Origin: Candidatus Gastranaerophilales bacterium
Lineage (GTDB): Bacteria > Cyanobacteriota > Vampirovibrionia > Gastranaerophilales > Gastranaerophilaceae
DNA length: 41,016 nucleotides
Assembly (NCBI GenBank): GCA_944323475.1
Contig: CALUSQ010000019.1
Span: 1-41,016 of the forward strand
Direction of reading: 5' to 3'
This document shows, one piece after another, positions 24,389 through 32,101 of this stretch (position 1 is the first letter of the stretch; every line of letters starts with the position of its first letter). The position numbers and the translations under genes are program-made. Below the pieces are notes generated by a model, which was not told where the DNA came from, ran no database searches, and saw nothing but the letters and a program-made list of their open reading frames with translations.

Positions 24389-26056
24389 CTACTTGTCTTG
24401 AGTTAAATTTTCAGTTCCAGGGAACGAATTTTTTCCAGTTCTCAAGTAAGTAATATAATACTGTATCTTAGGTATTATTGTAGACAGGAATAATGCAGAA
24501 ACACCCATTGCAAGACCCATAAATAAACCATTCTTTGTCATATTACGTTTATTCAATTTAACCATTCTTTGAGCAGTAACTTCGCCTGTTTCTTGTGCAT
24601 CTTTGATTATAGCCTTCACATATCCTATAATTCGGTCTCTTCTGTCTTTGATTTTATCTATAGGCATATATTTGTAAGGATCAGTTAATGGTTTTGGTAC
24701 AGATTTTGTCTTAAATATGTTATTTATTGTTTCACTCAAAAATTCCGGTTGTCTGGCAACTCCACCTTTGAGGATATCTTCAACCTGAAATTCAGTAAGA
24801 AGTTTTACACCTTGTCTTTCAGGTTGCATAAGTTCAGACATTCTTCTTGCTGTATTTTTAAGTTTGTCTATATCTTCCGGTTTCGCAAATTTTTCTATTT
24901 GTGCTTCAAAATCAGCAAGCGTAATAGTTCTAATAGGATGTTCTTTTTTAACTTTTATCAATCCAAATAAATATTTCTTAACAGGTGCAGGACCTCTGTC
25001 AGGGAACAACCTCATAAAGTCTTGTTGATATTTGTCAGAACCAAGAGCGAATTGTTCAAAAGTTTTTACAGGAACTTTTTCATCCATACCGGCTTGTGCC
25101 ATTTTTTGAATAAGATGATTGTGTACTTCCATTGCGCTCATAGGATTTAGTTTTGTATTCAATCCGCCAAAAGCATCCTTTTTATTCATAAATGCAACTA
25201 TCGCAGGCATAGAGAAACAATAGAAGTAAATTGATGATAAATCTCTGAAAAGAATTTCAACTCTTTCATCATTGTTTCTTGCATTAATAGTTCTACCAGA
25301 AACAGTACCAACATCAGTACCCATTAATTTCCAAATAGCATTTTCTTCAAAGTTCTGAACGATTCTAAGCAAAGAATCAGCACCACCTTTGAATGAAATA
25401 TTAGCACTGCTATTTTGTTGCAGACCATCAGCCATAGCTTTTGATGCTTTAAAATTCTCTACGGCATTAATTGAAACACCTTTTGCAGAGAAGATAGAAC
25501 GAGCATCTTTGATAGTAAGCTTGTTTGTATATGGATTAGGTCCTTTTTCATGGTTAGGATCAGCCTTGCTCATTTTTCCATACAAATGTTTTGTTATAGC
25601 CTGGTTAACCTTAGGAACTACATAACCTATAAACAAACATGCTGTAATTAAGCTCGCAGCAGTTTTTCCAACAGAAAATTTTGCAAGATATTCAGGTGAA
25701 ACATTTAACTTTTGTCCCATTTTTTGAATATAGTTTTTGAATGGGCTTCTTACAGAATCAACTCCGACATCAGGCATGTCTTTTGGTATACGCATAAACA
25801 TTTGACCAATTTTGTCAAAAAGTGCTCCAAACATAGTTGCACCAAAAAGCCAGAAAATTGCCCCCAATGACTCCTCAGTAACCCTTTCACGAGCTTCAAC
25901 AAAACCATCTCTTTTGTACGCTTGATAAGTTCTACCACCTGTTACAGAACCTTCTAAAAGGATAACAGGTAATATTGCCCCTGATTTGTCTAAATTAGTA
26001 ACAAATTTTCTTATTGGTGAAGCTTTTTTTATTAAAAAATTTGTGGGGTTAATCAT
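24389..26056 (-). CDS. Multi-pass membrane protein of unknown family
   Basis: A 555-residue protein that I cannot place. Hydrophobic segments that could span the membrane occur at about residues 62-80 (ESLGAIFWLFGATMFGALF), 130-150, 272-290 and 508-530. Between them are large polar regions rich in Lys. The short motif ISFKGG occurs at 220-225 and a related SFKGK occurs near the N terminus of the 1016-aa protein in this window. The N terminus has no cleavable signal. A good gene by length, codon use and isolation, transcribed alone; the 105-base gap upstream holds no clear promoter. Likely lineage-specific. Confidence 0.85.
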   Translation of the reverse strand: MINPTNFLIKKASPIRKFVTNLDKSGAILPVILLEGSVTGGRTYQAYKRDGFVEARERVTEESLGAIFWLFGATMFGALFDKIGQMFMRIPKDMPDVGVDSVRSPFKNYIQKMGQKLNVSPEYLAKFSVGKTAASLITACLFIGYVVPKVNQAITKHLYGKMSKADPNHEKGPNPYTNKLTIKDARSIFSAKGVSINAVENFKASKAMADGLQQNSSANISFKGGADSLLRIVQNFEENAIWKLMGTDVGTVSGRTINARNNDERVEILFRDLSSIYFYCFSMPAIVAFMNKKDAFGGLNTKLNPMSAMEVHNHLIQKMAQAGMDEKVPVKTFEQFALGSDKYQQDFMRLFPDRGPAPVKKYLFGLIKVKKEHPIRTITLADFEAQIEKFAKPEDIDKLKNTARRMSELMQPERQGVKLLTEFQVEDILKGGVARQPEFLSETINNIFKTKSVPKPLTDPYKYMPIDKIKDRRDRIIGYVKAIIKDAQETGEVTAQRMVKLNKRNMTKNGLFMGLAMGVSALFLSTIIPKIQYYITYLRTGKNSFPGTENLTQDK

Positions 26057-26161
26057 ACTTATCTGTTTTTGACTAGTTCTTTTTCTTTAAGGTACCTCAA
26101 GAATTATTTTTGCACGAACATATGTAAAAAATTAGTGGTCATGTCACACTTATTTACATTT

Positions 26162-27151
26162 TTACACAATTACGTCATAAGATTTTAATGGTTGTCCTGC
26201 ACCTGCCGAAAGTGAATATGCAGCAGTTTTCCTTCCAGGAGGATGGTTGTAAGAAGTTTCCGGAATCCCCGGATCTCTAAGCTTGTAAATTTCAGCTACT
26301 CTATCATCAAGAGCTTTTGCACTTTGTTTGTACAAATCAGCAACATAATCCATTTCTGGATCATAAATATCTTTGACCTGAGTTGCCCAGTATTTTGCTT
26401 GCACTCTATAAGCATCTTGTTCTTCTCTTATAGAAGTGTAAGAATCATTGTCTTTGCCATGTACAAACTCATGGGCAACATAAGCCCCTGTGAGCCTTGG
26501 GTCAGCATATGTATATTCATCAGTAACAGAAATTTTCCTTTTTGCGTGTTCATATTGAGCAATATTTGAACGACCACCCATTTTTGATGTTTTATCAAAA
26601 GATACAGTAATATCTTTCATATCATCAGTATAACCTTTAGGGAAAAGTCCCTTTGCTATTTTTACAGCCTCTGTAAGATTTTTCATAGCTGTTTCATATT
26701 TTTCTTGCTGTGCTTTTTGTGGATCAATACAAGCAAGATAAAGATTTTGAGCATCAAGAAGATTTCTTTTTGCATAATCATAATGAGGCTCAACACTCAA
26801 AACCTTGTTAAAATACTCCATAGACTTAGAGAACATGCCTGATTTTTTGTAACATTCACCAAGCAGAGTCATATTTTCCAAATCATCCGGATTCATATTC
26901 ACATATGTTTCAAGATGAGGAATAGCCAACTTGGGTTGATTGTTGTAAGTGTAAGTTTTAGCAAGATTCAGATGTACTTTTGCATCATACGGACTAACTT
27001 CAAGAGCTTTTTTATAAAGTTCAATAGCTTTGTCAAAATTGCCATTGTTCATATACTCGTCAGCCTTGGCCTTAACGGAGCTTCCAACGAGATTTGAAGA
27101 AAAATTAGGTCTAAAGTTATATATAGAATTAGTACTTATTGGCAAAATCAA
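26162..27151 (-). CDS. TPR protein with C-terminal zinc-metallopeptidase-like domain
   Basis: A 329-residue protein. Three to four TPR units occupy residues 25-140 (DEYMNNGNFDKAIELYKKAL, KVHLNLAKTYTYNNQPKLAI, GECYKKSGMFSKSMEYF). The C-terminal half contains HEFVH at 227-231 inside GAYVAHEFVHGKD, followed by EEQDAYR at 243-249; this is the HExxH...E layout of gluzincin-type peptidases with E243 or E244 as third-ligand candidate. There is no signal peptide, so it may be cytoplasmic or exported by another route. The N terminus (NSIYNFRPNFSS) resembles that of the 1016-aa protein. Substrate unknown. It diverges from the ECF sigma gene across a 219-base gap. Confidence 0.82.
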   Translation of the reverse strand: MILPISTNSIYNFRPNFSSNLVGSSVKAKADEYMNNGNFDKAIELYKKALEVSPYDAKVHLNLAKTYTYNNQPKLAIPHLETYVNMNPDDLENMTLLGECYKKSGMFSKSMEYFNKVLSVEPHYDYAKRNLLDAQNLYLACIDPQKAQQEKYETAMKNLTEAVKIAKGLFPKGYTDDMKDITVSFDKTSKMGGRSNIAQYEHAKRKISVTDEYTYADPRLTGAYVAHEFVHGKDNDSYTSIREEQDAYRVQAKYWATQVKDIYDPEMDYVADLYKQSAKALDDRVAEIYKLRDPGIPETSYNHPPGRKTAAYSLSAGAGQPLKSYDVIV

Positions 27152-27370
27152 TTGTTAACTTCCACAGTCTTACACTTAAAAATATTAAAACAACTAGTCA
27201 AAAAAATTTGCGTAAATCTAAATCCAATTTTATAAAACTATACATTTTTCTAAAATATTTTTTAAATTTTAAAACAAAATATAGTCTACCTGTTTATATA
27301 ACAATGAGTGTGTGCAAATCCATATGATTCTTCTATTTTTGTTAATAACCACAAAAAGGAAGGAATTCTT

Positions 27371-27979
27371 TTGCTACTTTTTAACAACAAAAAGCAATAT
27401 AAAAATAAATCACAAGAAGAACTAATAGAACTTGCTCGTTCAAACAATCTCAAAGCACTTGAAGAACTTGTAAAAAGAAACCAAAGCAATGTATACGCAT
27501 CTTTTTATTATCTCAGTGGAAATTGTGAAGACATTTTGGATTTGACACAAGAGGCTCTTTTAAAAATGGCCAAAAATATAAAAAATCTCAAAGACCCTTC
27601 AAAATTCAAAGCTTGGTTAAACCAAATTGTGACAAGACTTTTTTATGACTATATCAGAACTAAAAATAAAAAACTAAATACAATCCCAATTGATAAAAAA
27701 GGTGAAACAGAAGAAGACAAATTTAATATAACAGAAGTACCTTGCAAAACCTGTACACCTGAGCAAAAAACCCTAAACACAGAATTAAACTGCATTATTG
27801 AGCGTTCAATCCAAAAACTACCTGATGCATTCCGTCTTGCCATTGTATTAAGAGAATTTCAAGGCCTGTCCTATGAAGAAATAGCTGATATAACAAATAC
27901 AAATGTAGGTACTGTCAAATCGAGAATAGCAAGAGCCAGAAACAAACTACAAACAGATTTAAAACAATATATTGCATAA
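27371..27979 (+). CDS. ECF-type RNA polymerase sigma factor
   Basis: Extracytoplasmic-function sigma factor of about 202 residues. Sigma region 2 runs from EELIELARSNNLKALEEL to the DLTQEALLKMAKNIKNL and FKAWLNQIVTRLFYDYIR segments; after a variable linker, region 4 has LPDAFRLAIVLREFQGLSYEEIADI and GTVKSRIARARNKL, the -35 recognition helix. I set the start at a TTG (27371) because AAGGAAGGA lies seven bases before it; the longer frame from a GTG at 27308 has no ribosome binding site. An anti-sigma factor gene follows 14 bases downstream, the usual arrangement. Confidence 0.9.
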   Translation: MLLFNNKKQYKNKSQEELIELARSNNLKALEELVKRNQSNVYASFYYLSGNCEDILDLTQEALLKMAKNIKNLKDPSKFKAWLNQIVTRLFYDYIRTKNKKLNTIPIDKKGETEEDKFNITEVPCKTCTPEQKTLNTELNCIIERSIQKLPDAFRLAIVLREFQGLSYEEIADITNTNVGTVKSRIARARNKLQTDLKQYIA

Positions 27980-27993
27980 TCTAAGGAGCAAAA

Positions 27994-28665
27994 ATGATTA
28001 ATAAATCAGTCTGCAAAAGAGTATCATCAATGTTGTCATTGTATATAGACAACAGAGTAACTTATCAACAAAGAGCATTTATCGAAGACCACCTTTCAAT
28101 ATGCAAAGAATGTCATACAAAATATCTATATTTAAAATCACTTATAAAAGACTTAAAAGCTTCTTACAAACAAGTTCTTGAACTTGCGGTAAAAAAGCAA
28201 CAGCAGAAATTATTCAATATAAGAGAACATGAAAAATTTCTTGAAAATATATCTCCATATGTAGACAATGAACTTGATTCAAAAGCATGTTTCGACTTCA
28301 GAAAATATTTGATGAAATCAAAAAGTGCTCAAAATGAACTTAAAAATTTATATTTTATACAGAAGAAAATACACCAAGCTTATGAACAAACAAAAAATAA
28401 TTTAAACTCAAATATCACAAAAAATGTAATCTCTATAATAAAAGAAGAATACAAAACTCTAAATAAAAAATCAATTGCAGATATTATGCTTTCTCCTAAA
28501 GCTGTAAAAATTGCTATACTTTCAGGACTTATTTTTATAGGAGGTTACGAATTTGAACAACTTATGCATCAATCAAAAACATATCAACAACCTTCCATAA
28601 CTAAACAAGAAATATTTAATAAAAATATCTTTGACTTAAAAAAATATTTGAAAGTCAGAAGATAA
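27994..28665 (+). CDS. Anti-sigma factor, zinc-binding and membrane-anchored
   Basis: A 223-residue partner of the preceding sigma factor. The HxxxCxxC motif (HLSICKEC, residues 33-40) is the core of the ZAS/zf-HC2 anti-sigma domain; a second helical block (EHEKFLENISPYVDNELD) resembles a repeat of the N-terminal fold. One membrane helix lies at about 166-184 (VKIAILSGLIFIGGYEFEQ). The remaining C-terminal 35 residues would lie outside. A TAAGGAG ribosome binding site precedes the ATG. The signal sensed is unknown. Confidence 0.87.
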   Translation: MINKSVCKRVSSMLSLYIDNRVTYQQRAFIEDHLSICKECHTKYLYLKSLIKDLKASYKQVLELAVKKQQQKLFNIREHEKFLENISPYVDNELDSKACFDFRKYLMKSKSAQNELKNLYFIQKKIHQAYEQTKNNLNSNITKNVISIIKEEYKTLNKKSIADIMLSPKAVKIAILSGLIFIGGYEFEQLMHQSKTYQQPSITKQEIFNKNIFDLKKYLKVRR

Positions 28666-28700
28666 ATTGTAAATTTATATTACAAACTCCTCATATAACC

Positions 28701-28728
28701 TAAAGTTTTGCTCAATATATTACGACAT
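28701..28728 (+). promoter_or_regulatory. Sigma-28-like promoter of the 567-aa gene
   Basis: TAAAGTTT (28701-28708) is a perfect sigma-28 -35; after 12 bases comes TACGACAT (28721-28728), a partial -10 with CGA in place. The spacing equals that of the promoters at 9013 and 15836. Confidence 0.5.
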
Positions 28729-28769
28729 GTATTATGAATCTAATTATGTAATTAAAGACAGGAGTCATC

Positions 28770-30473
28770 ATGGTACAAGGCGTAGGCGGAACAGGATCAG
28801 GCGGAACAATAAGTGATATATCGGCATATCAAACATACTATCCGATGTATCAAGCATACTTGCAAAGAACAGGTTCAAACTTAGACTTTGAATCTTGGCT
28901 TATAATGAAAGGCTATTATGCAAACTTTATACAGCAGGTTGAAAATAAAATTGAAACCGGCAATTCAAGACGTGATGATGAAACTCAAGATGCAATGAAT
29001 GCAACTCAACATATATCCAATGGCACAGGAGCAATTTATCAATCTGCTGATGAAGACACATTGTATGAATTCGACTGGGAAAGCGGAACATATCGAGAAA
29101 TTACAGATAAAGATGAAATGGCCCAAGCTCTTGGTTTACCATCAGATGTCGTCTTTGATGTACTCAAAGTCGGATTTATGAATGCAACATTTGTTGACTA
29201 CACTTTTGGCAATCTTGATGACGGTCAAGACAGCTCAACAAGAGATGTATACGGAAACTATGCCAATGTTTCATTAACCCAACAAGAGTTTGATATCCAC
29301 TATATACTCAATGCTTTGTTGATGGATCCAACAGACCCGCAATATCAAATTGCAAAAGAAATCTTTGATGAACTTTGTGCAAACTCAAGTCAATGGCTGC
29401 CTGATAGTGATTTGGAAGAATTAAATCAAGTTGCAGCAGAATATGGAACAAACTCAGCAGAATATAAAGCAAAATTACAAGAAATTTTGCTCAAAAACCT
29501 TGACCAAGCAAATGAATGGGTTGAAGACCACGCTCACGTAAAAAACCCTAACACAGGCCAAGTCAGTGATACTGTAACTGACAACTCAACAAATACTGAT
29601 AACTCTACAAACGGAACAAACTCATCAAATCCAACAGCAGGTATAGTTGATGCATATGATAAAGATTCAGTAATTAATGCAGCAGGAATATTATCAGAAT
29701 ACTCTTCAGGTACATGGCGAAGCGATTTACAAAAATACAAAGATTCTGGCAGAGATTCAGGTAGATGTGCAGAAAAAGCTTATCAAGTAGCTACAGAGCA
29801 TGCTACAGCTATACTTGATGCTGTAGAAGCAGCCCTTATTGCAGAACTTGGTGAAAATTGTACAGAAGAAGTAAAAAAATATATTGCAAAAGCAAAACAA
29901 GAAGTATTATCTAATAATATAGGTGGTTGGAAAGACAGAGAATGGAAAGGTGCATTCTTAAGTTCTAATCGAGGGAACTATGGTATTTGTTATACAGACA
30001 AACTTGTAGATAGTTTCTTCAATGAATTCAATACATTATGCCAAAACAACGGTAAGACATCAGCTCAAGTTGAAGCAGAGAAAAAAGCAGCAGAAGAAAA
30101 AGCCAAGCAAGAAAAATCAGGTTATCAAACACTTTATGGAATGAGCATGAGTTCTGTAGCAAGTGAAGCCGGTGTTAACAAAGACGTTCAAGTTGTAAAC
30201 GTAAACAGCGCTGCAGAAATTCAAGCAGAAGCCGAAGCAAAAATTCTCCAACCTTTGATGGAAAAAATCAAAGCAAAAATGGCAGGCAAAGGAATACCCG
30301 ACAGCGATCTTCAAACAATGTTGAACAATGCCGCAACATATGCATTGAACGATTGTACAGAATGGGCTAGTACATCTAACAACTATGTCTATACTATAGA
30401 TTCAAGTGCATTGATAGAAAGATTTGAAAACAATGTAAAAACATTGATCAAAGCAAAAGGATATGATTTCTAA
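28770..30473 (+). CDS. Large soluble protein of unknown function, possibly flagellum-associated
   Basis: A 567-residue protein without recognised domains. The N terminus is Gly-rich (GVGGTGSGGT) and is followed by an aromatic stretch (YQTYYPMYQAYLQRTGSNLD). A Thr/Asn/Ser-rich low-complexity linker lies at about 270-290, and a Lys/Glu/Ala helix (EAEKKAAEEKAKQEK) at about 432-446. No signal peptide or membrane helix is seen; the unstructured start could suit export by a type III or other non-Sec system, but this is inference. It has a good AGGAG ribosome binding site, and GAC-AGGA-GTC can form a tiny hairpin there. A sigma-28-like promoter lies upstream and a YjfB-like motility gene follows. 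Confidence 0.88.
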   Translation: MVQGVGGTGSGGTISDISAYQTYYPMYQAYLQRTGSNLDFESWLIMKGYYANFIQQVENKIETGNSRRDDETQDAMNATQHISNGTGAIYQSADEDTLYEFDWESGTYREITDKDEMAQALGLPSDVVFDVLKVGFMNATFVDYTFGNLDDGQDSSTRDVYGNYANVSLTQQEFDIHYILNALLMDPTDPQYQIAKEIFDELCANSSQWLPDSDLEELNQVAAEYGTNSAEYKAKLQEILLKNLDQANEWVEDHAHVKNPNTGQVSDTVTDNSTNTDNSTNGTNSSNPTAGIVDAYDKDSVINAAGILSEYSSGTWRSDLQKYKDSGRDSGRCAEKAYQVATEHATAILDAVEAALIAELGENCTEEVKKYIAKAKQEVLSNNIGGWKDREWKGAFLSSNRGNYGICYTDKLVDSFFNEFNTLCQNNGKTSAQVEAEKKAAEEKAKQEKSGYQTLYGMSMSSVASEAGVNKDVQVVNVNSAAEIQAEAEAKILQPLMEKIKAKMAGKGIPDSDLQTMLNNAATYALNDCTEWASTSNNYVYTIDSSALIERFENNVKTLIKAKGYDF

Positions 30474-30487
30474 TAATCATATCCTTT
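30456..30487 (+). terminator. Hairpin across the stop codon of the 567-aa gene
   Basis: A perfect 13-bp stem (30456-30468 with 30475-30487) has the TAA stop in or next to its 6-base loop. A second small hairpin with T6 (AGTC...GACTTTTTT, 30491-30511) follows, so termination probably takes place there. Confidence 0.55.
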
Positions 30488-30595
30488 GTGAGTCATAATC
30501 TTGACTTTTTTATGCACGAAAATACATCAAAAGTATAGTTATATTTTAATGTCCAAGTGGTATATTAAAATTATCCCCATTGAAAGGACAAACAA

Positions 30596-30799
30596 ATGAC
30601 AAACGCAATCAGTTCAATGAATGCTGCTATGAGTTCACAAACAGTAAGCGTACAAATGGCTTGCATGTCTTTGAGTGCGACAAAACAACAAGGTGCAATT
30701 GCATTGCAATTATTACAAGGTGCTATAAATGTCGCTCCCCAAGACCCTTCAACAATTACAGCAGCTCAATTGAAATCACCAATTGATATAAGAGTATAA
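30596..30799 (+). CDS. YjfB-like putative motility protein
   Basis: A 67-residue protein: Ser/Met-rich N-terminal half (ISSMNAAMSSQTVSVQMA), then a helical segment (SATKQQGAIALQLLQGAI) and a polar tail. The pattern of short amphipathic helix, QxxAxxLLQ-type core and size resembles the YjfB motility family found near flagellar genes in Firmicutes. The match is by eye and the role of that family is itself unclear. AAAGGA precedes the ATG. An overlapping frame of similar length (30580-30786) has no ribosome binding site and reads as a shadow. It lies between the 567-aa gene and the acidic gene. Confidence 0.65.
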   Translation: MTNAISSMNAAMSSQTVSVQMACMSLSATKQQGAIALQLLQGAINVAPQDPSTITAAQLKSPIDIRV

Positions 30800-30819
30800 A
30801 CTATTATAAAAATATAATT

Positions 30820-30847
30820 TAAAAAGGGGATTTCATCATACGATAAA
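30820..30847 (+). promoter_or_regulatory. Control region before the acidic 99-aa gene
   Basis: TAAAAAGG, 11 bases, TACGATAA could be a sigma-28 promoter with E. coli spacing. The same bases also form a 10-bp hairpin (GGATTTCATC with GATAAAATCC, one mismatch), and a TATAAT at 30853-30858 could act as a sigma-70 -10. The three readings conflict. Confidence 0.3.
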
Positions 30848-30891
30848 ATCCTATAATGCTGTTATGTAAAAAAGAGATTGGAAGTGATTTT

Positions 30892-31191
30892 ATGATTTCA
30901 AGCTACAATTCAACACAAGAAGTCGATTCTTCATCATCTATTATTTCTGTATGGTTAGCAAAGCTTCAAGAAGGTAAACAAAGTACAGCACAAATTCAAG
31001 CAGAAATGCTCGAAGGAGTAACAGATATTATCGAAGAAGTTCAAGAAAAAGCGAAAGAAAAAGCAGAAGAAGCAAAAGAAGAAGAAAACAACGAAGAAGC
31101 TGTTACAGTTTCTGTTCAAGGAAAAACTGTCGAAACCTCTTCCGAAGTCCCGGAAGCACCGGAAATTTCTACAGTAGAAGTTCAAGCTTAA
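30892..31191 (+). CDS. Small acidic protein of unknown function
   Basis: A 99-residue product begun at the ATG at 30892, which has GGAAG seven bases upstream; the longer frame from 30856 has none. N-terminal part (SSYNSTQEVDSSSSIISVWL, KLQEGKQSTAQIQAEMLEGV) is mixed; residues 45-70 are a pure Glu/Lys/Ala helix (EEVQEKAKEKAEEAKEEENN), and the C terminus is rich in Val, Glu and Pro. No domain is recognised and there is no signal peptide. Such charged coiled segments occur in flagellar chaperones, but that is only a resemblance. It closes the three-gene group 28770-31191. Confidence 0.65.
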   Translation: MISSYNSTQEVDSSSSIISVWLAKLQEGKQSTAQIQAEMLEGVTDIIEEVQEKAKEKAEEAKEEENNEEAVTVSVQGKTVETSSEVPEAPEISTVEVQA

Positions 31192-31268
31192 CTTTTGAAA
31201 ATAAAATATTTAAAAAATCTACGATATTTTGTAAAATTTACTTAAGATGGAATTATCGGAGATTTTTT

Positions 31269-31874
31269 ATGCAAGAAAATTTACTCCAAACAAACACTAT
31301 TGAATTACTTGAAAAGACAAGAGAAAAATGTGCTAATTGCCAAAAATGTTCGCTTGGCAAAACCAGAACAAACTCTGTTTTTTCCGGTGGAATTCCAAAT
31401 AATAAACTAATGCTTATAGGTGAAGCCCCAGGGTATTGGGAAGATCAAAAAGGAGAACCATTTGTTGGTAAAGCAGGTCAACTTTTAGACAAAATTTTTG
31501 CATCGGTAGGTTTGTCAAGACAAAAAGACGTTTATATATGCAATACCCTAAAATGTCGCCCGCCGGATAACAGAAACCCTCTACCGGAAGAAAAAGAAGC
31601 TTGCAGAGAATATTTGGACATACAAGTCGGTACACTAAAACCCAAAATTATTCTTCTTTGCGGGAATATCGCTGTACAGTCATTTCTTGAAGGAGCAAGA
31701 GGAATTACAAAAGTAAGAGGACAATGGTTTGATGGACCATACGGTTCAAAGATGATGCCTATTTTTCACCCATCATATTTACTTCGAAATGACTCTCGAG
31801 AAAAAGGTAGCCCTAAATGGCTCATGTGGCAAGATATTCAAGAAATAAAAAGAGTATATGATACTCTTTTATAA
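31269..31874 (+). CDS. Type 4 uracil-DNA glycosylase
   Basis: Removes uracil from DNA to start base-excision repair. The four iron-sulfur cysteines are visible as CANC (21, 24), C96 in TLKCRPP and C112; C27 is an extra nearby cysteine. Motif A is GEAPGYWEDQKGEPFVGKAG (51-70), and motif B is HPSYLLR (167-173). The 201-residue length fits family 4. CGGAGA precedes the ATG. It is transcribed on its own between the acidic gene and a sugar transporter; the following 227-base gap has no gene. Confidence 0.95.
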   Translation: MQENLLQTNTIELLEKTREKCANCQKCSLGKTRTNSVFSGGIPNNKLMLIGEAPGYWEDQKGEPFVGKAGQLLDKIFASVGLSRQKDVYICNTLKCRPPDNRNPLPEEKEACREYLDIQVGTLKPKIILLCGNIAVQSFLEGARGITKVRGQWFDGPYGSKMMPIFHPSYLLRNDSREKGSPKWLMWQDIQEIKRVYDTLL

Positions 31875-32101
31875 AAAATTATAGCAAATCAGATACTTGT
31901 TATTCCGAAAAATTTTAGCAAAAATAGTAATATAAGTATTTTTAACATTTTCAATCCTTTTAAAAAAATTATTCTTCAAACATTTAAAGGATGTATCACC
32001 TTCCAACAACATTTAATGTGTAATTATAATGTTTTAAAATTTATAAAACTTGGAACTATATATTTGTCTCTGCAACTAATATCTTTATAAGGAACATAAA
32101 A

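Noticed and set aside
27139..27370. Small plus-strand frame (62 aa) in the gap before the ECF sigma gene
   Set aside because: Ser/Lys/Phe-rich AT-driven frame overlapping the TPR-zincin start, with no ribosome binding site; the gap is more likely a divergent control region.
30580..30786. 68-aa frame overlapping the YjfB-like gene
   Set aside because: No ribosome binding site, Arg/Asn/Cys-rich shadow translation, and the other frame has the motility-protein pattern.
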